This document shows, in pieces, positions 1 through 9,519 of a DNA stretch of 64,000 nt. Every line of letters begins with the position of its first letter. Positions within the stretch are counted from its first letter, which is position 1. The notes under the pieces are model-generated. The model was not told the origin of the DNA, ran no database searches, and saw only the letters and a list, made by a program, of their open reading frames with translations. This DNA comes from Trichomonas vaginalis G3. Lineage: Eukaryota; Parabasalia; Trichomonadida; Trichomonadidae. The DNA lies in contig NC_067207.1 of the NCBI RefSeq assembly GCF_026262505.1, positions 13,112,082 through 13,176,081 on the forward strand, given 5' to 3'. Both the position numbers and the translations under genes were made by a program.

Positions 1-57
1 GAAAAACACACAAAACTCATGAATTTTCCCGAAATAAAAAAAAGTTAGTTTTTTAAA

Positions 58-88
58 AAAAATATTTTTTTATTTTTATTGTAAGAAC
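58..88 (+). promoter_or_regulatory. T-rich start-proximal element-type promoter
   Basis: A T-rich run followed by TAAGAAC directly before the ATG at 89. The same layout (AT block, long T run, short TAA-containing stretch, ATG) precedes most genes of elements A and B, for example before 1645, 43816, 47321 and 49766. The recurrence, not any single copy, is the evidence that it acts in transcription or start selection. Confidence 0.45.
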
Positions 89-985
89 ATGTTAGCAACA
101 ACAGCACCAAACTCTTTAGTCATGAACCCAACTTCAATGTTAATAGAGATGAAAAGCTTCATTCCTTCTTCATATACTTTCGAAACAACAATCCAGAAGA
201 TAAAGCAAGAACTTCTCCAAGGAGATTTAGACTGTAGTGCGAAAGATGAAACAAATGAACAATATCTTTATGAAATGCAGGACCTCATCGACCATTTACC
301 TAAACTTCCTGAAATCCAACAACAAAAGCTCACTATTCCTGAATTCGATGAAATAGAAGTCAAAGCAACTGACTCAGTTGAAATTAAGAAGTTCATACGT
401 AATGTAAACTATGAGTTTCTTGGATTTCATTGCAACCACAAAGACTGCGATATGGTATATTTCATTGACATATATAAATCTGAAGAATTTAAGACCTACG
501 ACAACTTTGTTTCGTTAGTTGCTGAATGTGTATGGCAGATAAGAGGTGAGGATAGAAGAGGTAAAGTATGGAACGGACAAATAAAACCCGCTATGTTTGA
601 GTTAAAGAAAACCATTGACGCCTTAGTCATACTTGCAGGTAAGGTTTCAGAATATAACGCAAAAATGAACCCACAATGTTCAAAATGTAAAGCAGCAATG
701 AGGAAATATAACTACTCCGTCAAAGAGATAGAACGTATGCGAAACGACTATGCTGACTTAAAGAAAGAAGCAGAGAAACCAGCAGAAGATAAAATGGACA
801 TGTTGACATTTCTGAACAAAAACTATCCAACAGCTGACGATTTCCTTCTTTCAGATGTCAAGAAGAAATATAAAGAAACCTTCGGCATTGTTAAAACTTT
901 TGATATCCTTCGTGAAGAAATAGAAGCTACAAAACTGTTTAAAGTCATGAACCATCACAACATATACCATGTAAAACGCTTGTAA
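89..985 (+). CDS. Unrecognised 298-aa protein of element A
   Basis: I do not recognise this protein. It has an N-terminal 100 residues without clear features, then Cys/His pairs (HCNHKDC near residue 112; CSKC near residue 195) that could bind a metal, a predicted coiled stretch rich in K/E around residues 205-235, and a C-terminal 60-residue segment that reads like a winged-helix (LSDVKKKYKETFG then ILREEIEATKLFK). A similar layout closes many viral primase-helicases, so a DNA-binding role is possible but is inference. The start is fixed by the T-rich element-type leader directly upstream. It ends before a repeat block, and the next gene on the same strand begins at 1645. The reading frame is open throughout. 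Confidence 0.6.
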   Translation: MLATTAPNSLVMNPTSMLIEMKSFIPSSYTFETTIQKIKQELLQGDLDCSAKDETNEQYLYEMQDLIDHLPKLPEIQQQKLTIPEFDEIEVKATDSVEIKKFIRNVNYEFLGFHCNHKDCDMVYFIDIYKSEEFKTYDNFVSLVAECVWQIRGEDRRGKVWNGQIKPAMFELKKTIDALVILAGKVSEYNAKMNPQCSKCKAAMRKYNYSVKEIERMRNDYADLKKEAEKPAEDKMDMLTFLNKNYPTADDFLLSDVKKKYKETFGIVKTFDILREEIEATKLFKVMNHHNIYHVKRL

Positions 986-1030
986 ATAGTTATGGTAGAA
1001 ATATATTTTTGTCTGATTTACGCTCATTGA

Positions 1031-1150
1031 CGATGAAGTCTCAACAAAACATTTACGATGAAATCTATTTCCTGTGTTGTTGTCAAAATGTCTTGTTGTC
1101 AGTAATTTTAAGAGAAGTTCATTTGACCGAGGCACATAGGCACATGGGCA
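1031..1150. repeat. Subterminal-type repeats shared with elements C and B
   Basis: Bases 1031-1065 match, in reverse orientation, about one and a half units of the 25-bp repeat that is arrayed in element C at 61484-61820 (core TTTACGAnGAAGTCT). Bases 1071-1150 match the repeat unit of element B near 52240 and 52380 (core TGTTGTTGTCAAAATGTC), followed by a diverged CCGAGG-type tail. Both comparisons were made by eye. Confidence 0.6.
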
Positions 1151-1204
1151 CACCTAAAATATATTTTTGCTGAAAAAATGACCAAATTTCATGATATAAC
1201 TGTA

Positions 1205-1437
1205 TTTTTTTTACGAAGAGAACTTTAACACTTCGTCAAAAAAATAGCGTTTACCACGTAAAACGCTTATGAAAATCGTGAAATTTTTACGAAGTGAACT
1301 TTAACACTTCGTCAAAAAAATAGCGTTTACCATGTAAAACGCTTATGAAAATCGTGAAATTTTTACGAAGTGAACTTTAACACTTCGTCAAAAAAATAGC
1401 GTTTACCATGTAAAACGCTTATGAAAATCGTAAAAAA
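1205..1437. repeat. Three tandem 77-bp repeats with two palindromes each
   Basis: Three consecutive near-identical units of about 77 bp. Each holds CGAAGTG(8)CACTTCG, a perfect 7-bp stem, and a second imperfect palindrome around AGCGTTTACC/AAAACGCT. The second palindrome also overlaps the 3' end of the gene that stops at 985. A role in termination or replication is possible; nothing in the sequence decides it. The interval 1438-1600 holds single diverged copies and no gene. Confidence 0.7.
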
Positions 1438-1644
1438 TTGCTACCCCGACTTTTTTCGGTCTTGCATAAAACTCATGAAAATCGTGAAAAATTGCGAGTA
1501 GGTGAAAAACCCTGGTCGCCAAAACTCTATGAAAATCGTAAAAAAACTCTATGAAATCATATCTTTTATACAAGATAGAAAAAATAAAAAAATAACGCTA
1601 GTTTTTTTAAAATATTTTTTTTATTTTGTATGTAAGAACAGGAA

Positions 1645-2259
1645 ATGACAAACATTGAGTTTGAAACAGTTAAAAAGATAGACAATGAGACCAAAGTGGT
1701 TAGAATAGGTGATTTAAACGTAAGATACTCAAAGAAATACAACAAATATTCTTTGTCAGACATTCTAACACTATCTGAAAAGAAAACATCCCACGACTGG
1801 GTTAGAAATGCTTCTAGTCAGAAAATTTTGACAAGAAATCCTGAGCTTATGATATCGGTAAGATTCTATGGAACTACAGCATATCTCATTGACAAAAGTC
1901 TTATACCGATAGTTTTGTTATGGATTGACCCAGTTGTTGGATATAATTTCATAACATATGGTTCATTCGATACGGAACGTTGCAGTGAAGGCTTACTTTA
2001 CATCGTTCAGAAACCGAAGGACTTCAATACAAAGAGATATAAGATAGGAAGAACATATAATATAACTCAAAGATATGACAGTACAGTCAATAGAGTCAAG
2101 GTTGTGTTCGTTAATGATATGAGAGCTGCAGAAACAGAACTACTTGAAAAGTTTGAGAAAATGTATGGTGCTCCCACGAAAGGTAAAGAAACGTTTGAAG
2201 TAGATGAGATAGATAAAGCTATAAAATTATTTGACGAAGTTGCTGAAAAATACATGTAA
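1645..2259 (+). CDS. KilA-N and T5orf172 (GIY-YIG-like) domain protein
   Basis: A 204-aa protein with two recognisable halves. Residues about 20-65 read as a KilA-N DNA-binding domain (YSKKYNKYSLSDIL followed by a W and RNASSQK, the usual spot for the KilA-N tryptophan). Residues about 110-170 read as a T5orf172/MUG113-type GIY-YIG relative: LLYIV, then YKIGRT with a downstream arginine, then an AE..LLEKF helix. This pairing is common in large DNA viruses and phages and is thought to give sequence-specific DNA binding or cleavage; here a role as nuclease or regulator of element A is inference. The start follows a T-rich leader with TAAGAACAGGAA. The frame is intact. Confidence 0.75.
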   Translation: MTNIEFETVKKIDNETKVVRIGDLNVRYSKKYNKYSLSDILTLSEKKTSHDWVRNASSQKILTRNPELMISVRFYGTTAYLIDKSLIPIVLLWIDPVVGYNFITYGSFDTERCSEGLLYIVQKPKDFNTKRYKIGRTYNITQRYDSTVNRVKVVFVNDMRAAETELLEKFEKMYGAPTKGKETFEVDEIDKAIKLFDEVAEKYM

Positions 2260-2324
2260 AGCGTTTATTTTTGGTCTTGACTTCAGATGGCTCAGGTAGC
2301 TCTATAAGGTAAATTGCCTTGTCA

Positions 2325-2815
2325 AATCCTTCTGGCATTCCGAGTCCTTCCTTCCGATAGGAAAAAAATTTCCTTCTGGCATTCCAAGTTCTTCCTTCCG
2401 ACAGGAAAAAATTTTCCTTCTGGCATTCCAAGTTCTTCCTTCCGACAGGAAAAACTCTTCCTTCCGACAGGAAAAAATTTTCCTTCCAACAGGAAAAACT
2501 CTTCCTTCCGACAGGAAAAAATTTTCCTTCCAACAGGAAAAAATTTTCCTTCCAACAGGAAAAATTTTTCCAGTTGTCCGTCCGTAAACCATTCAAATTT
2601 TCGAAAATTGAGAACTTTTTGGCCGACCTTCAGGAAAAATTTTTCCTTCCGACAGGAAAAAATTTTCCTTCCGACAGGAAAAAATTTTCCTTCCAACAGG
2701 AAGAACTCTTCCTTCCGACAGGAAAAAATTTTCCTTCCAACTGGAAGAACTCTTCCTTCCGACAGGAAAAAATTTTCCTTCCAACAGGAAGAACTCTTCC
2801 TTCCGACAGGACACA
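2325..2815. repeat. Palindromic minisatellite (about twenty 20-25-bp units)
   Basis: Roughly twenty units built on TTCCTTCCGACAGGAAAAA, with variants reading CCAACAGG. Every unit contains the inverted pair TTTTCC/GGAAAA, so either strand can fold at each unit. Because it lacks frequent stops, the array creates several long overlapping open frames on both strands that are not genes. One interruption near 2575-2635 is non-repeat sequence. It lies between the 3' ends of the KilA-N gene and the packaging ATPase. Confidence 0.85.
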
Positions 2816-2913
2816 AACGAATGTCCGACGTACCACCAACCGAGTCCATTCCCAAGCCAGAAGAACCGAAAGCCCCAGCACCACAACAGACTAAGACTCA
2901 ACACTTACATTTT

Positions 2914-3789
2914 TCAAGCTTGACTTTTTACAATTTGAACTTTGTTCGCGTAGATATGAATTCTGAAAGAAGTATGAGGGTCTTGTATGACTTTGTACTT
3001 CTCCCATAGTTCATGTCTGTCAAACTTACCTGCCATGGACTCTTTCATAAGTTCCATGAAATCGTCTTCGGACAATCCGGGGAAAAGTATAATATCAGTA
3101 AGTATTCTCTTTACATCCTTACTTAAACTCTTGGCTGTCTGTACACAAATGACAACAGAGATGTTAAAGTGTCTGAACTTCTTAAGAATTCGACACATGT
3201 CTTGTTCTCTATTCTTTAACAAAGGATGAGAAGCAAAGTCATCTAAGATAAGAAGACATCTGTGAGGGTAAGTCTTCCAATCGTAAGATTGCAATTTCTT
3301 CGAAACGTATTCTATCTCTTTCTGTTTGTTTCTGAAGTGTTTCTTCTCTAATATTCTCTGCATTTCCTCATTTGGGTCTTTAAACTTAGAATTGACATAC
3401 TCATTTATAGCATTGTACTTCAAAACTCTTCTTTGGTACTTCTTTATCCAATCTAACAACTCAGAGTCTTTTATACATACTAACTTAGACTTTTTTATAA
3501 TATCTTTGAACGAATTGACGGTTTGGTCAAATTGACCCGAAGTACTACAAATGACAACTAACTCATAGAATGGGTTCTTCTCATCTAGTTCTTGTTGTTG
3601 TGCAGCCATTTTAAGATAAGTGAAAGTCTTACCCGACCCAGGTGGTGCAATTAGACCTGTTATACCATTCTGAGCAAATAAGAACTTGTCATGTATGGGT
3701 TTTATCTGAGCATTTTCCAACTTCCTCTTGTTCTTATTTAAAACATTCTCAAATTTTTTGTCAATGTCAGCAAACTTTTTTTCTAACAT
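2914..3789 (-). CDS. FtsK/HerA-type (A32-like) genome-packaging ATPase
   Basis: A packaging ATPase of the FtsK-HerA/poxvirus A32 class, expected to pump the element's DNA into capsids. The sequence shows Walker A (APPGSGKT), Walker B (LLILDD) and, after it, a VVICVQTA sensor-like strand, in the correct order and spacing. The open frame extends upstream to 3891, but I place the start at the internal Met at 3789, since the longer form would overlap the divergent gene at 3826 and since the AT-rich stretch 3790-3825 looks like a shared promoter. The first 40 residues are Lys-rich. A related but broken ATPase sits in element B at 56985-57800. Confidence 0.85.
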   Translation of the reverse strand: MLEKKFADIDKKFENVLNKNKRKLENAQIKPIHDKFLFAQNGITGLIAPPGSGKTFTYLKMAAQQQELDEKNPFYELVVICSTSGQFDQTVNSFKDIIKKSKLVCIKDSELLDWIKKYQRRVLKYNAINEYVNSKFKDPNEEMQRILEKKHFRNKQKEIEYVSKKLQSYDWKTYPHRCLLILDDFASHPLLKNREQDMCRILKKFRHFNISVVICVQTAKSLSKDVKRILTDIILFPGLSEDDFMELMKESMAGKFDRHELWEKYKVIQDPHTSFRIHIYANKVQIVKSQA

Positions 3790-3825
3790 ATTTTTAGAAA
3801 AATTAAAATTTTTATCTTTTAGAAA
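3790..3825. promoter_or_regulatory. Probable divergent promoter
   Basis: A 36-bp AT-only stretch between the likely ATPase start (minus) and the gene at 3826 (plus), with T runs read in both directions, as in the other element-type leaders. This is inferred from position and composition only. Confidence 0.35.
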
Positions 3826-4278
3826 ATGTCTAGCGATTTCGCTATCTATATTCGAGACAAGCTTTTCGACAGCAAAACATCTGTCGACCATAAAATCTTA
3901 CATAGTGTAAACAAGAAAGGTGAATTTGTTCTAAAGTTCTGTTTCTGGGAATATGACAAGAACCATAAAACATTAAGCAGAGCAGTCTTAAAATTTGTCA
4001 ATGACAGACTTGTTGACAGAGATGACGCCTCTTGGAGAGATGAAGTCCAACAAAACTTCTTAGAATGCAAAGAAGACACATGCGCTGTTCTTGAAGATGA
4101 AATAGAAAACAGAATAGAAGAGCTATTAAAGGACAAAGAACTTTTACAAAAATATGGTTCTGAGAAGTTTGACATAACTCCACCAGAAAAGAAGAAGAGA
4201 GAAAAGAAAGAAAAGAAAGTAGAAGAAGAGAAGAAAGAACCTGAACCAGTTCCACCGAAGAAGAAATTTGACATGTAA
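3826..4278 (+). CDS. Unrecognised 150-aa protein with charged Lys/Glu/Pro tail
   Basis: Not recognised. The first 110 residues look globular (FAIYIRDKLF, FVLKFCFWEY, then a helical WRDEVQQNFLECKED segment). The last 40 residues are a low-complexity KK/EE/PEPVPP tail ending PPKKKFDM. Such a charged tail suits a DNA- or capsid-associated protein, but this is inference. It is divergent from the packaging ATPase and converges on the minus-strand gene at 4295 with a 16-base gap. The start is the only ATG after the AT-rich divergent leader. No break is seen. Confidence 0.65.
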   Translation: MSSDFAIYIRDKLFDSKTSVDHKILHSVNKKGEFVLKFCFWEYDKNHKTLSRAVLKFVNDRLVDRDDASWRDEVQQNFLECKEDTCAVLEDEIENRIEELLKDKELLQKYGSEKFDITPPEKKKREKKEKKVEEEKKEPEPVPPKKKFDM

Positions 4279-4294
4279 AAATAAAATTTTATTT

Positions 4295-4714
4295 TTAGAA
4301 CATTTCTGGGTCAATGTCAATGTTCTCTTCCTCTTTAGGAGCAAACACCGGCTTAGACTCTAAAATCTTTTTACCCAATTTACCTTGAACTTCAACTATC
4401 TTAGACTCATAATATTCATAGTCGTCTGCTTTCTTTGGTTCATAAGGTATAACAAGTTTGTATGCTTTGCCTTCTTTAAGGTTTGAAAACCTTCTGTCAA
4501 AACTTTCTTTGACTGTTAACAAACCTTCTATGTCTAAGTCTTCAAATTTCGCACCATTTTTAGTCACAATAGCAAACTTAACCGGTTCGATGTTCCAAAC
4601 TTTGTCAAATGTAGACTTTTCAAAATGGTAGAAGTAAACATTCAAATATGTGAATGGGTCTAGTTCTTCTTTAAGTCCTGACATGTACTTGTTTACTGAG
4701 ATGAATTTCGTCAT
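4295..4714 (-). CDS. Unrecognised 139-aa protein beside the SF3 helicase
   Basis: Not recognised. It has a mixed alpha/beta composition with FTYLNVYFYHFE near the N terminus and an acidic end (EEENIDIDPEMF). Acidic tails of this kind are usual in single-stranded-DNA-binding proteins, and it sits immediately downstream of the helicase in the same direction, so an SSB-like replication role is a reasonable guess but no SSB motif is visible. It is preceded by a T-rich element-type leader at 4715-4750. Frame intact. Confidence 0.6.
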   Translation of the reverse strand: MTKFISVNKYMSGLKEELDPFTYLNVYFYHFEKSTFDKVWNIEPVKFAIVTKNGAKFEDLDIEGLLTVKESFDRRFSNLKEGKAYKLVIPYEPKKADDYEYYESKIVEVQGKLGKKILESKPVFAPKEEENIDIDPEMF

Positions 4715-4752
4715 CTTTTCTATCGGATAAAAAAAATATTTTTTTTTAAAAT

Positions 4753-5988
4753 TTACTCAGAAAAATTTTTCTTTGTATATACACCATTCTGTACGTCTAA
4801 AAGACTTTTGACATTTGCCAAGAATGTTCGTTTAGACGCTGTCATATAACCATACTCTTGACAATACTGTTTATACGAATCGTACAATGACCTTTCATCT
4901 AAACACTCAAAGTCAGTTTCATCTATGAACAGTTCATATACACTCTTGTTTGCTTCTAACAATGTTTGTCTCTCTTCGGTATGTGGAATTTGTCTTGGAT
5001 TGAACTTAGAAATATCTAATGTCATGAAATATGAGAACAAGTGGTTGTAAAAGTCAGATGTCAAAGTTTCTGCTAAGTCGTCAAAATATTCTGTATCTTG
5101 CATATGAGAATCTGACGTTCTGACAACTACATATCTTCTGTCAGAACTTTCTAACTTCATCGGAACAGCATTGTTTGAAACCATGACGAAGTTTGCAACA
5201 TTTTCACAAACTCTTTGGTCTTTATATTTTCTTTCAACAACTCCAACTTTGTCTGTTATAAGACTCTTCAAAGCATCTGAGTTCAAAACTTTTGTTGTAT
5301 CTATACTTTGAAGTTCGTTACATACTATAAGTTTCATATTCTCTATTGAGGAGTTAAATTTACCGCAGATGTTTTCTAAGTTTGTCATATTCGGATTCGA
5401 ATAGCCCTCTAACAGTTTGCATAAGATATCTGTAAAGAAAGTGTTCTTACCAGTTCCTTGTTTTCCAATTATGATGAGAGCAGTTTCATTTTTAGCACTT
5501 GGATGTTGTAAGATGTTTGCAAACCAACATAAGATATACTCATAGACTCTTTCGTTTCCATTGCATATAATTTCTTTGACATGGTCTAACCAAGCTTCTA
5601 TAACATTTTCTTTCCATTCTACTTGTTCGTATTTATATCCAGTGAAGATAGAATAGAAGTTTGGAGAAGGTGTATAGAACTTTATACCACGAACTGAAAA
5701 ATCTTCAAGTTTTGACAATAAGATATCCCAAGCATCTAACATCTTCATACCAACTTGTACGACTTTTATTTTCTTAAGTTTCTGTCTACATTCTTGTTCT
5801 GAAACTATTGTTGCTCTTGGTTTGTTAAAGACAACATCCCATTCTTTCATGACATAACATTCTGGGGCAGAGTCAACATAAATGACTAAACGTTTCAAAT
5901 TCTCGACTGCTTTGTTATAGTCTCTAAATGGACACATATTTCTGAAGGCTTGGAAGTCATAAAAATCTGAAACATCTATTCTGTACAT
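4753..5988 (-). CDS. SF3 helicase (DUF5906/D5-like)
   Basis: A 411-aa superfamily 3 helicase, the replicative helicase type of Polinton-like viruses and many nucleocytoplasmic viruses. Seen: Walker A (IIIGKQGTGKNTFF), a Walker B-like strand (MKLIVCNE), the motif C region (VANFVMVSNN) and an arginine-finger-like SSDRRYVVV. The C-terminal 60 residues look like the winged-helix cap that closes D5-type proteins. It aligns by eye with the C-terminal half of the 770-aa primase-helicase of element B (49766-52078) but lacks its primase half; it starts with its own element-type leader, so it is a stand-alone helicase and not an evident truncation. The start at 5988 follows an AT block and T run. Confidence 0.85.
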   Translation of the reverse strand: MYRIDVSDFYDFQAFRNMCPFRDYNKAVENLKRLVIYVDSAPECYVMKEWDVVFNKPRATIVSEQECRQKLKKIKVVQVGMKMLDAWDILLSKLEDFSVRGIKFYTPSPNFYSIFTGYKYEQVEWKENVIEAWLDHVKEIICNGNERVYEYILCWFANILQHPSAKNETALIIIGKQGTGKNTFFTDILCKLLEGYSNPNMTNLENICGKFNSSIENMKLIVCNELQSIDTTKVLNSDALKSLITDKVGVVERKYKDQRVCENVANFVMVSNNAVPMKLESSDRRYVVVRTSDSHMQDTEYFDDLAETLTSDFYNHLFSYFMTLDISKFNPRQIPHTEERQTLLEANKSVYELFIDETDFECLDERSLYDSYKQYCQEYGYMTASKRTFLANVKSLLDVQNGVYTKKNFSE

Positions 5989-6017
5989 TTTTATAAAAAT
6001 AAAAAAAAATATTTTTT

Positions 6018-6822
6018 TTATTCTTGACTTTGTTGTTGCATTTGTTCCATTTGTTGCATTTGTTGTTCTTGAGCTATTTGTTGTTGAAGTTGTTCTTGTA
6101 ATACAATACTTTCACCAGTTGCATCTTCCAATTCGAAACTTTCTGCCGTCATTGACAAATACATAGGACATAAAAGTTTTACAGGAACAAAGTTTGCGTC
6201 AACTAAGGTTAAGTTTATGTTTGCTAAAGTGTTTGAGTTTACTAAAGCTGAAAACTCTGCATTCGAATGAACAATAGGCAAACCAGCAGAGAATGTGTTG
6301 TTTATACGCATGAGTATCTTTTGGTCATAGTAGTTTCTGTCGACATTCGAATAACACTTTGAACCTAAGTTTGAAACAATATATAAAATAGGTGTGCTTA
6401 AAGTCAATGGAACAGATAGACCTTGTATGACACCTTTTCCTGTTATAGGAAACTGTTGGTAGTAAAAACCAGATATAAGTTTTGTATTATAGCTCATATC
6501 GTTTATACTAAACTCAGTCGGACATCCAAACATAATGAAACCTGCTCTAGTTGCAGCACATGTTACATCCGTCCTTAAAGTATTAAATAAGTCAACAAAA
6601 CCTGTTGGTGGTATATCTGAGTAAGTATCTTCAAAGAAGTATTTTTTACCATTCAACAACAAAGTCTTCTGGTGTCAAAAGAGCAAAACAGGCTTTAGTC
6701 GTCATTGTGTTTAAGGTTAGTTTACAATATCGTCCTTGAGGACTTTGTAAGTTTGTTGTTATAGAATTATATGACTCAGGGTTTTTAGTCGTAATAGTAT
6801 AAACCACTATGTCTTCTGCCAT
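6018..6822 (-). pseudogene. Penton-like minor capsid protein remnant
   Basis: Remnant of a minor capsid (penton-like) gene of element A. The C-terminal part holds NINLTLVD followed by a hydrophobic strand, the layout typical of Polinton penton-like proteins (a beta-strand pair closing a jelly roll), and then a Gln/Met-rich tail. The equivalent gene in element B is at 54077-54787. It lies between the SF3 helicase and the capsid-linked gene at 6827, all on the minus strand. It is broken. Assignment rests on pattern and neighbourhood, not on a strong motif. Confidence 0.55.
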
Positions 6823-6826
6823 TTAC

Positions 6827-7407
6827 TTAGCAACTAAATTTTAATGAAATGTTGTGGTCGTCAAATATTTTTATGACGTCTGGGAAACTATATTTTAAGT
6901 TCAACGTTTCACCTCCTTTCATAACGTATATCTTGTCAATGACATTATATGAAACACCACAGCAACTAACGTCGGGTTCTATTTCTTTGATTTTATATCG
7001 TCTGCCTCTGTCAAAAGTTTCAATAGTTCTTTCAAAACTTCATGAGGTGCAATGACATATGAGTTCACTTTTACAGGGTTGTGTTCGACCAAGTTTAACA
7101 TTATACCTAAAGCTTGACAAATCTTCTCCTGAGTTTTAAGTTTGTCTTTAAGTTGTTGGTAGTCGTTTCGAATATCTGCAACAGAACTTAACTCTCTGCT
7201 AACTTCAGGGTATGTTGGTTGTTCTTTTACAGGAACTATTGTTATACCATCTTCGTCTTCGTATGGTTTCCCCACTTCAACATCTCTGTCTTTGACATTG
7301 ACAACAACACTTTGACTGTTTGTTTGAGTTGGTGAATTTAACTTCACATCTGCCACCGCCATTAAACCTTTTGAAACACTTACGCTTCTATTTTTCGGAA
7401 ATGACAT
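6827..7407 (-). pseudogene. Capsid-cluster protein with VSCCG motif, remnant
   Basis: A conserved unknown of both Polinton families: its C-terminal part shares a VSCCG-centred segment and the same flanking strand pattern with the intact 226-aa protein of element B at 55282-55962. The N-terminal part is polar and probably disordered (MSFPKNRSVSVSKG). The start at 7407 is shared with a short AT-rich divergent stretch. It is broken. Function unknown; conservation beside the penton-like gene in both elements suggests a virion role. Confidence 0.55.
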
Positions 7408-7424
7408 TTTACTTAGAATAAAAA

Positions 7425-7740
7425 GATGGACGTATTCGAGTATCTCTTCGAATTGAAGCAAACAAAGTTTACACACACAAACAATACAAGTTCATTGACA
7501 GAATAGTTCTTTACACAAACAATGGAAAATGTTATAGAATAGCAGTCTTTGCTGAACCTAAATATTTTCATAAAGCAAAGAAAGTTGGTATAACTGAAAT
7601 GGTGAAAGTTCTTGACGTTGACAAAAATATAACAACAAAACTTACAGATATTTCTAAAGGTAAGTTTATCTTACAATTTTATGTCAAAACTGGCGTACTG
7701 TCAATATTTGACGGAGAGAAGTCAGTTCAAGAACAACTTA
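7425..7740 (+). pseudogene. Short plus-strand gene remnant
   Basis: A short plus-strand coding stretch lies between two minus-strand capsid-cluster genes. It encodes a beta-rich segment (YRIAVFAEPKYFHK; GKFILQFYVKTG) that I do not recognise. Its 3' end runs into the capsid gene on the other strand. It is broken. Confidence 0.35.
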
Positions 7741-9500
7741 CTGACCTGCTGCCAAAATCTGCTCGATGGAAGCTGTCGTTATGCCAATCTGAGGAGCTCC
7801 AGCAGGTTTCATCGAACGAATCTTCAAAAGAGCATCTTCCGTGAAAAGTGCTATTGGTTTTGTAAACTTCTTTGCTTTCAATTCATCTGGACCGTCTCTG
7901 TCACCAGTATATTGTATTTGAACTGTACCAACAGTTGAAATACCACCCATAAAGTCTTCTGAGTCAGCAAATGGAATGCCAAGCCAAAAGTTTGAACGGT
8001 CTCCATTTGTATATTGAGTTTTTTGACCTCCTGTATGAGTCCATACTTTCACATATGGCATAATAGAACTTTGCATTTCAGGGTTAATGGTCGTTGTGAA
8101 GTTGTTGTTAAAGTTCATAGCATCTAATGTCAAGTTGTATGACCTCATATCTTCAACTGTAGAATATTCTTCTCTTGGATAATATTTGCCATCTATGTTT
8201 ATATGATATTTAATACCGGGGTTGTAGAAACAAGAATAGTCATTTATAGTTCGTCTGAACAGTACAAACATAGTATCTGCATGTTTCATTGCAGTTGTTA
8301 AAGCAATATCTGTTCTTGCACCTGGGTCAGCACTTTGGTTTCCAACTTCACCTGCAAAGTCTTTGACAGATATTTGGTGTATAGGGAACATAAGTGGAAC
8401 TGCAATATATTTGGCAGCTAAAGCATTTGAAATATCTGGGTCCAACATATAGACTGCAAGTCTGCTTTCTATTCTCTTGCATTCAAACTTTTCGCATGTG
8501 AACTTAACTGGGTCCCAAGCATCTCCAGCAGCATTGAAATAATAGTTTACTTCAGTGTTGAGGTTTGAGAAACCAAAGTCTAAGTCTACCTTATCTTTGC
8601 AAAAGTCACAGAACTTGGTTCCACCAGTTCCAGCTACAGTAAGAGTGAATGGGTCTTGTGTTGGTGCAATGACTAAGTTATTTTTGCTTGGAGTAAGTTC
8701 GATAGAAATTTTTCCTGCCCAGTTTGGCAAGTATCTTAAAAACCTGAAGATGAGGAAAGACGACAAAGGAACTCTAAGTTTCAGTTTTACTTTAGTGACA
8801 GCATTTCCATCTGAACCAGAAAGGTTAACATAAACTCCTGGAACGTTAGGGTCAAGTCTTCTTATTTTCTCAATAGTTGCATACTGGTCTGTTTGTTCTC
8901 TAGCTTGTGGTTGCACTGAGTTTCTCAAAGCGAACCATTCATAGTTTGCCCATGTTACTGTTTGAACTAAGTCAGAGTTAGAATATATCTTATATCCCAT
9001 GAAAACTTCTGGAGCATATTGGTATCCGACATAGAAAATTCCATTGCAACCTTTCTTGTCAGACAACTTGGCAGAAGGTTTTATTTCAATGTCTTGTTCC
9101 ACGTATAAGAATGAGTTGTCAATAGAAATAATATGAAACCTGTCGCAAGCAATATCTACTGTTGTTGAGAACCTTCTCCAAACTCACCTACGTTCCGTAA
9201 GAAACAGCAGTTGTATATTCGTAAGTTCCAGGAACTATTTCTGACCTTCTAATGCATTGTCGCATTCTTTATACCATTCGGAAAACATTTCCATTCATGG
9301 CATCCAAAACTGTTGGCGTTATATTCTGAGCGGCGTACATTTCATATGTGTAAAAATATAGAATAGTTGGATTTATTGTCATAATAGAACCCAACGTGGA
9401 CCAAGCTTTACTTTCTTCCTGAACTGAGTTTTTAACTCTTCTTTTTCCTTCATTGCCACTACTTTCACTAGATGAAGTTACTTCTTCACTACTTTCACTT
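7738..9500 (-). pseudogene. Major capsid protein (double jelly-roll type), broken at its N-terminal side
   Basis: The long open part (7738-9102, 454 residues) is beta-rich with the length, position and strand pattern of a Polinton major capsid protein. The C-terminal third (TLDAMNFNNNFTT, SSIMPYVKVW, then FWLGIPFADS and VQIQYTGD) aligns by eye with the capsid region of element B (57821-59458). A CDFC/CEKFEC cysteine cluster sits in the middle. Coding similarity continues upstream of 9102 to about 9500, so the open part is not the full protein and has no proper ATG. It is broken. Two independent copies in one window, each next to a packaging ATPase and penton-like gene, support the call. Confidence 0.75.
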
Positions 9501-9519
9501 TGTTCTACTCTTCTCTTCT

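Noticed and set aside
2219-3009. Several long overlapping open frames on both strands
   Set aside because: They are produced by a stop-poor minisatellite with repeated peptide units in every frame; no gene-like composition outside the repeat.
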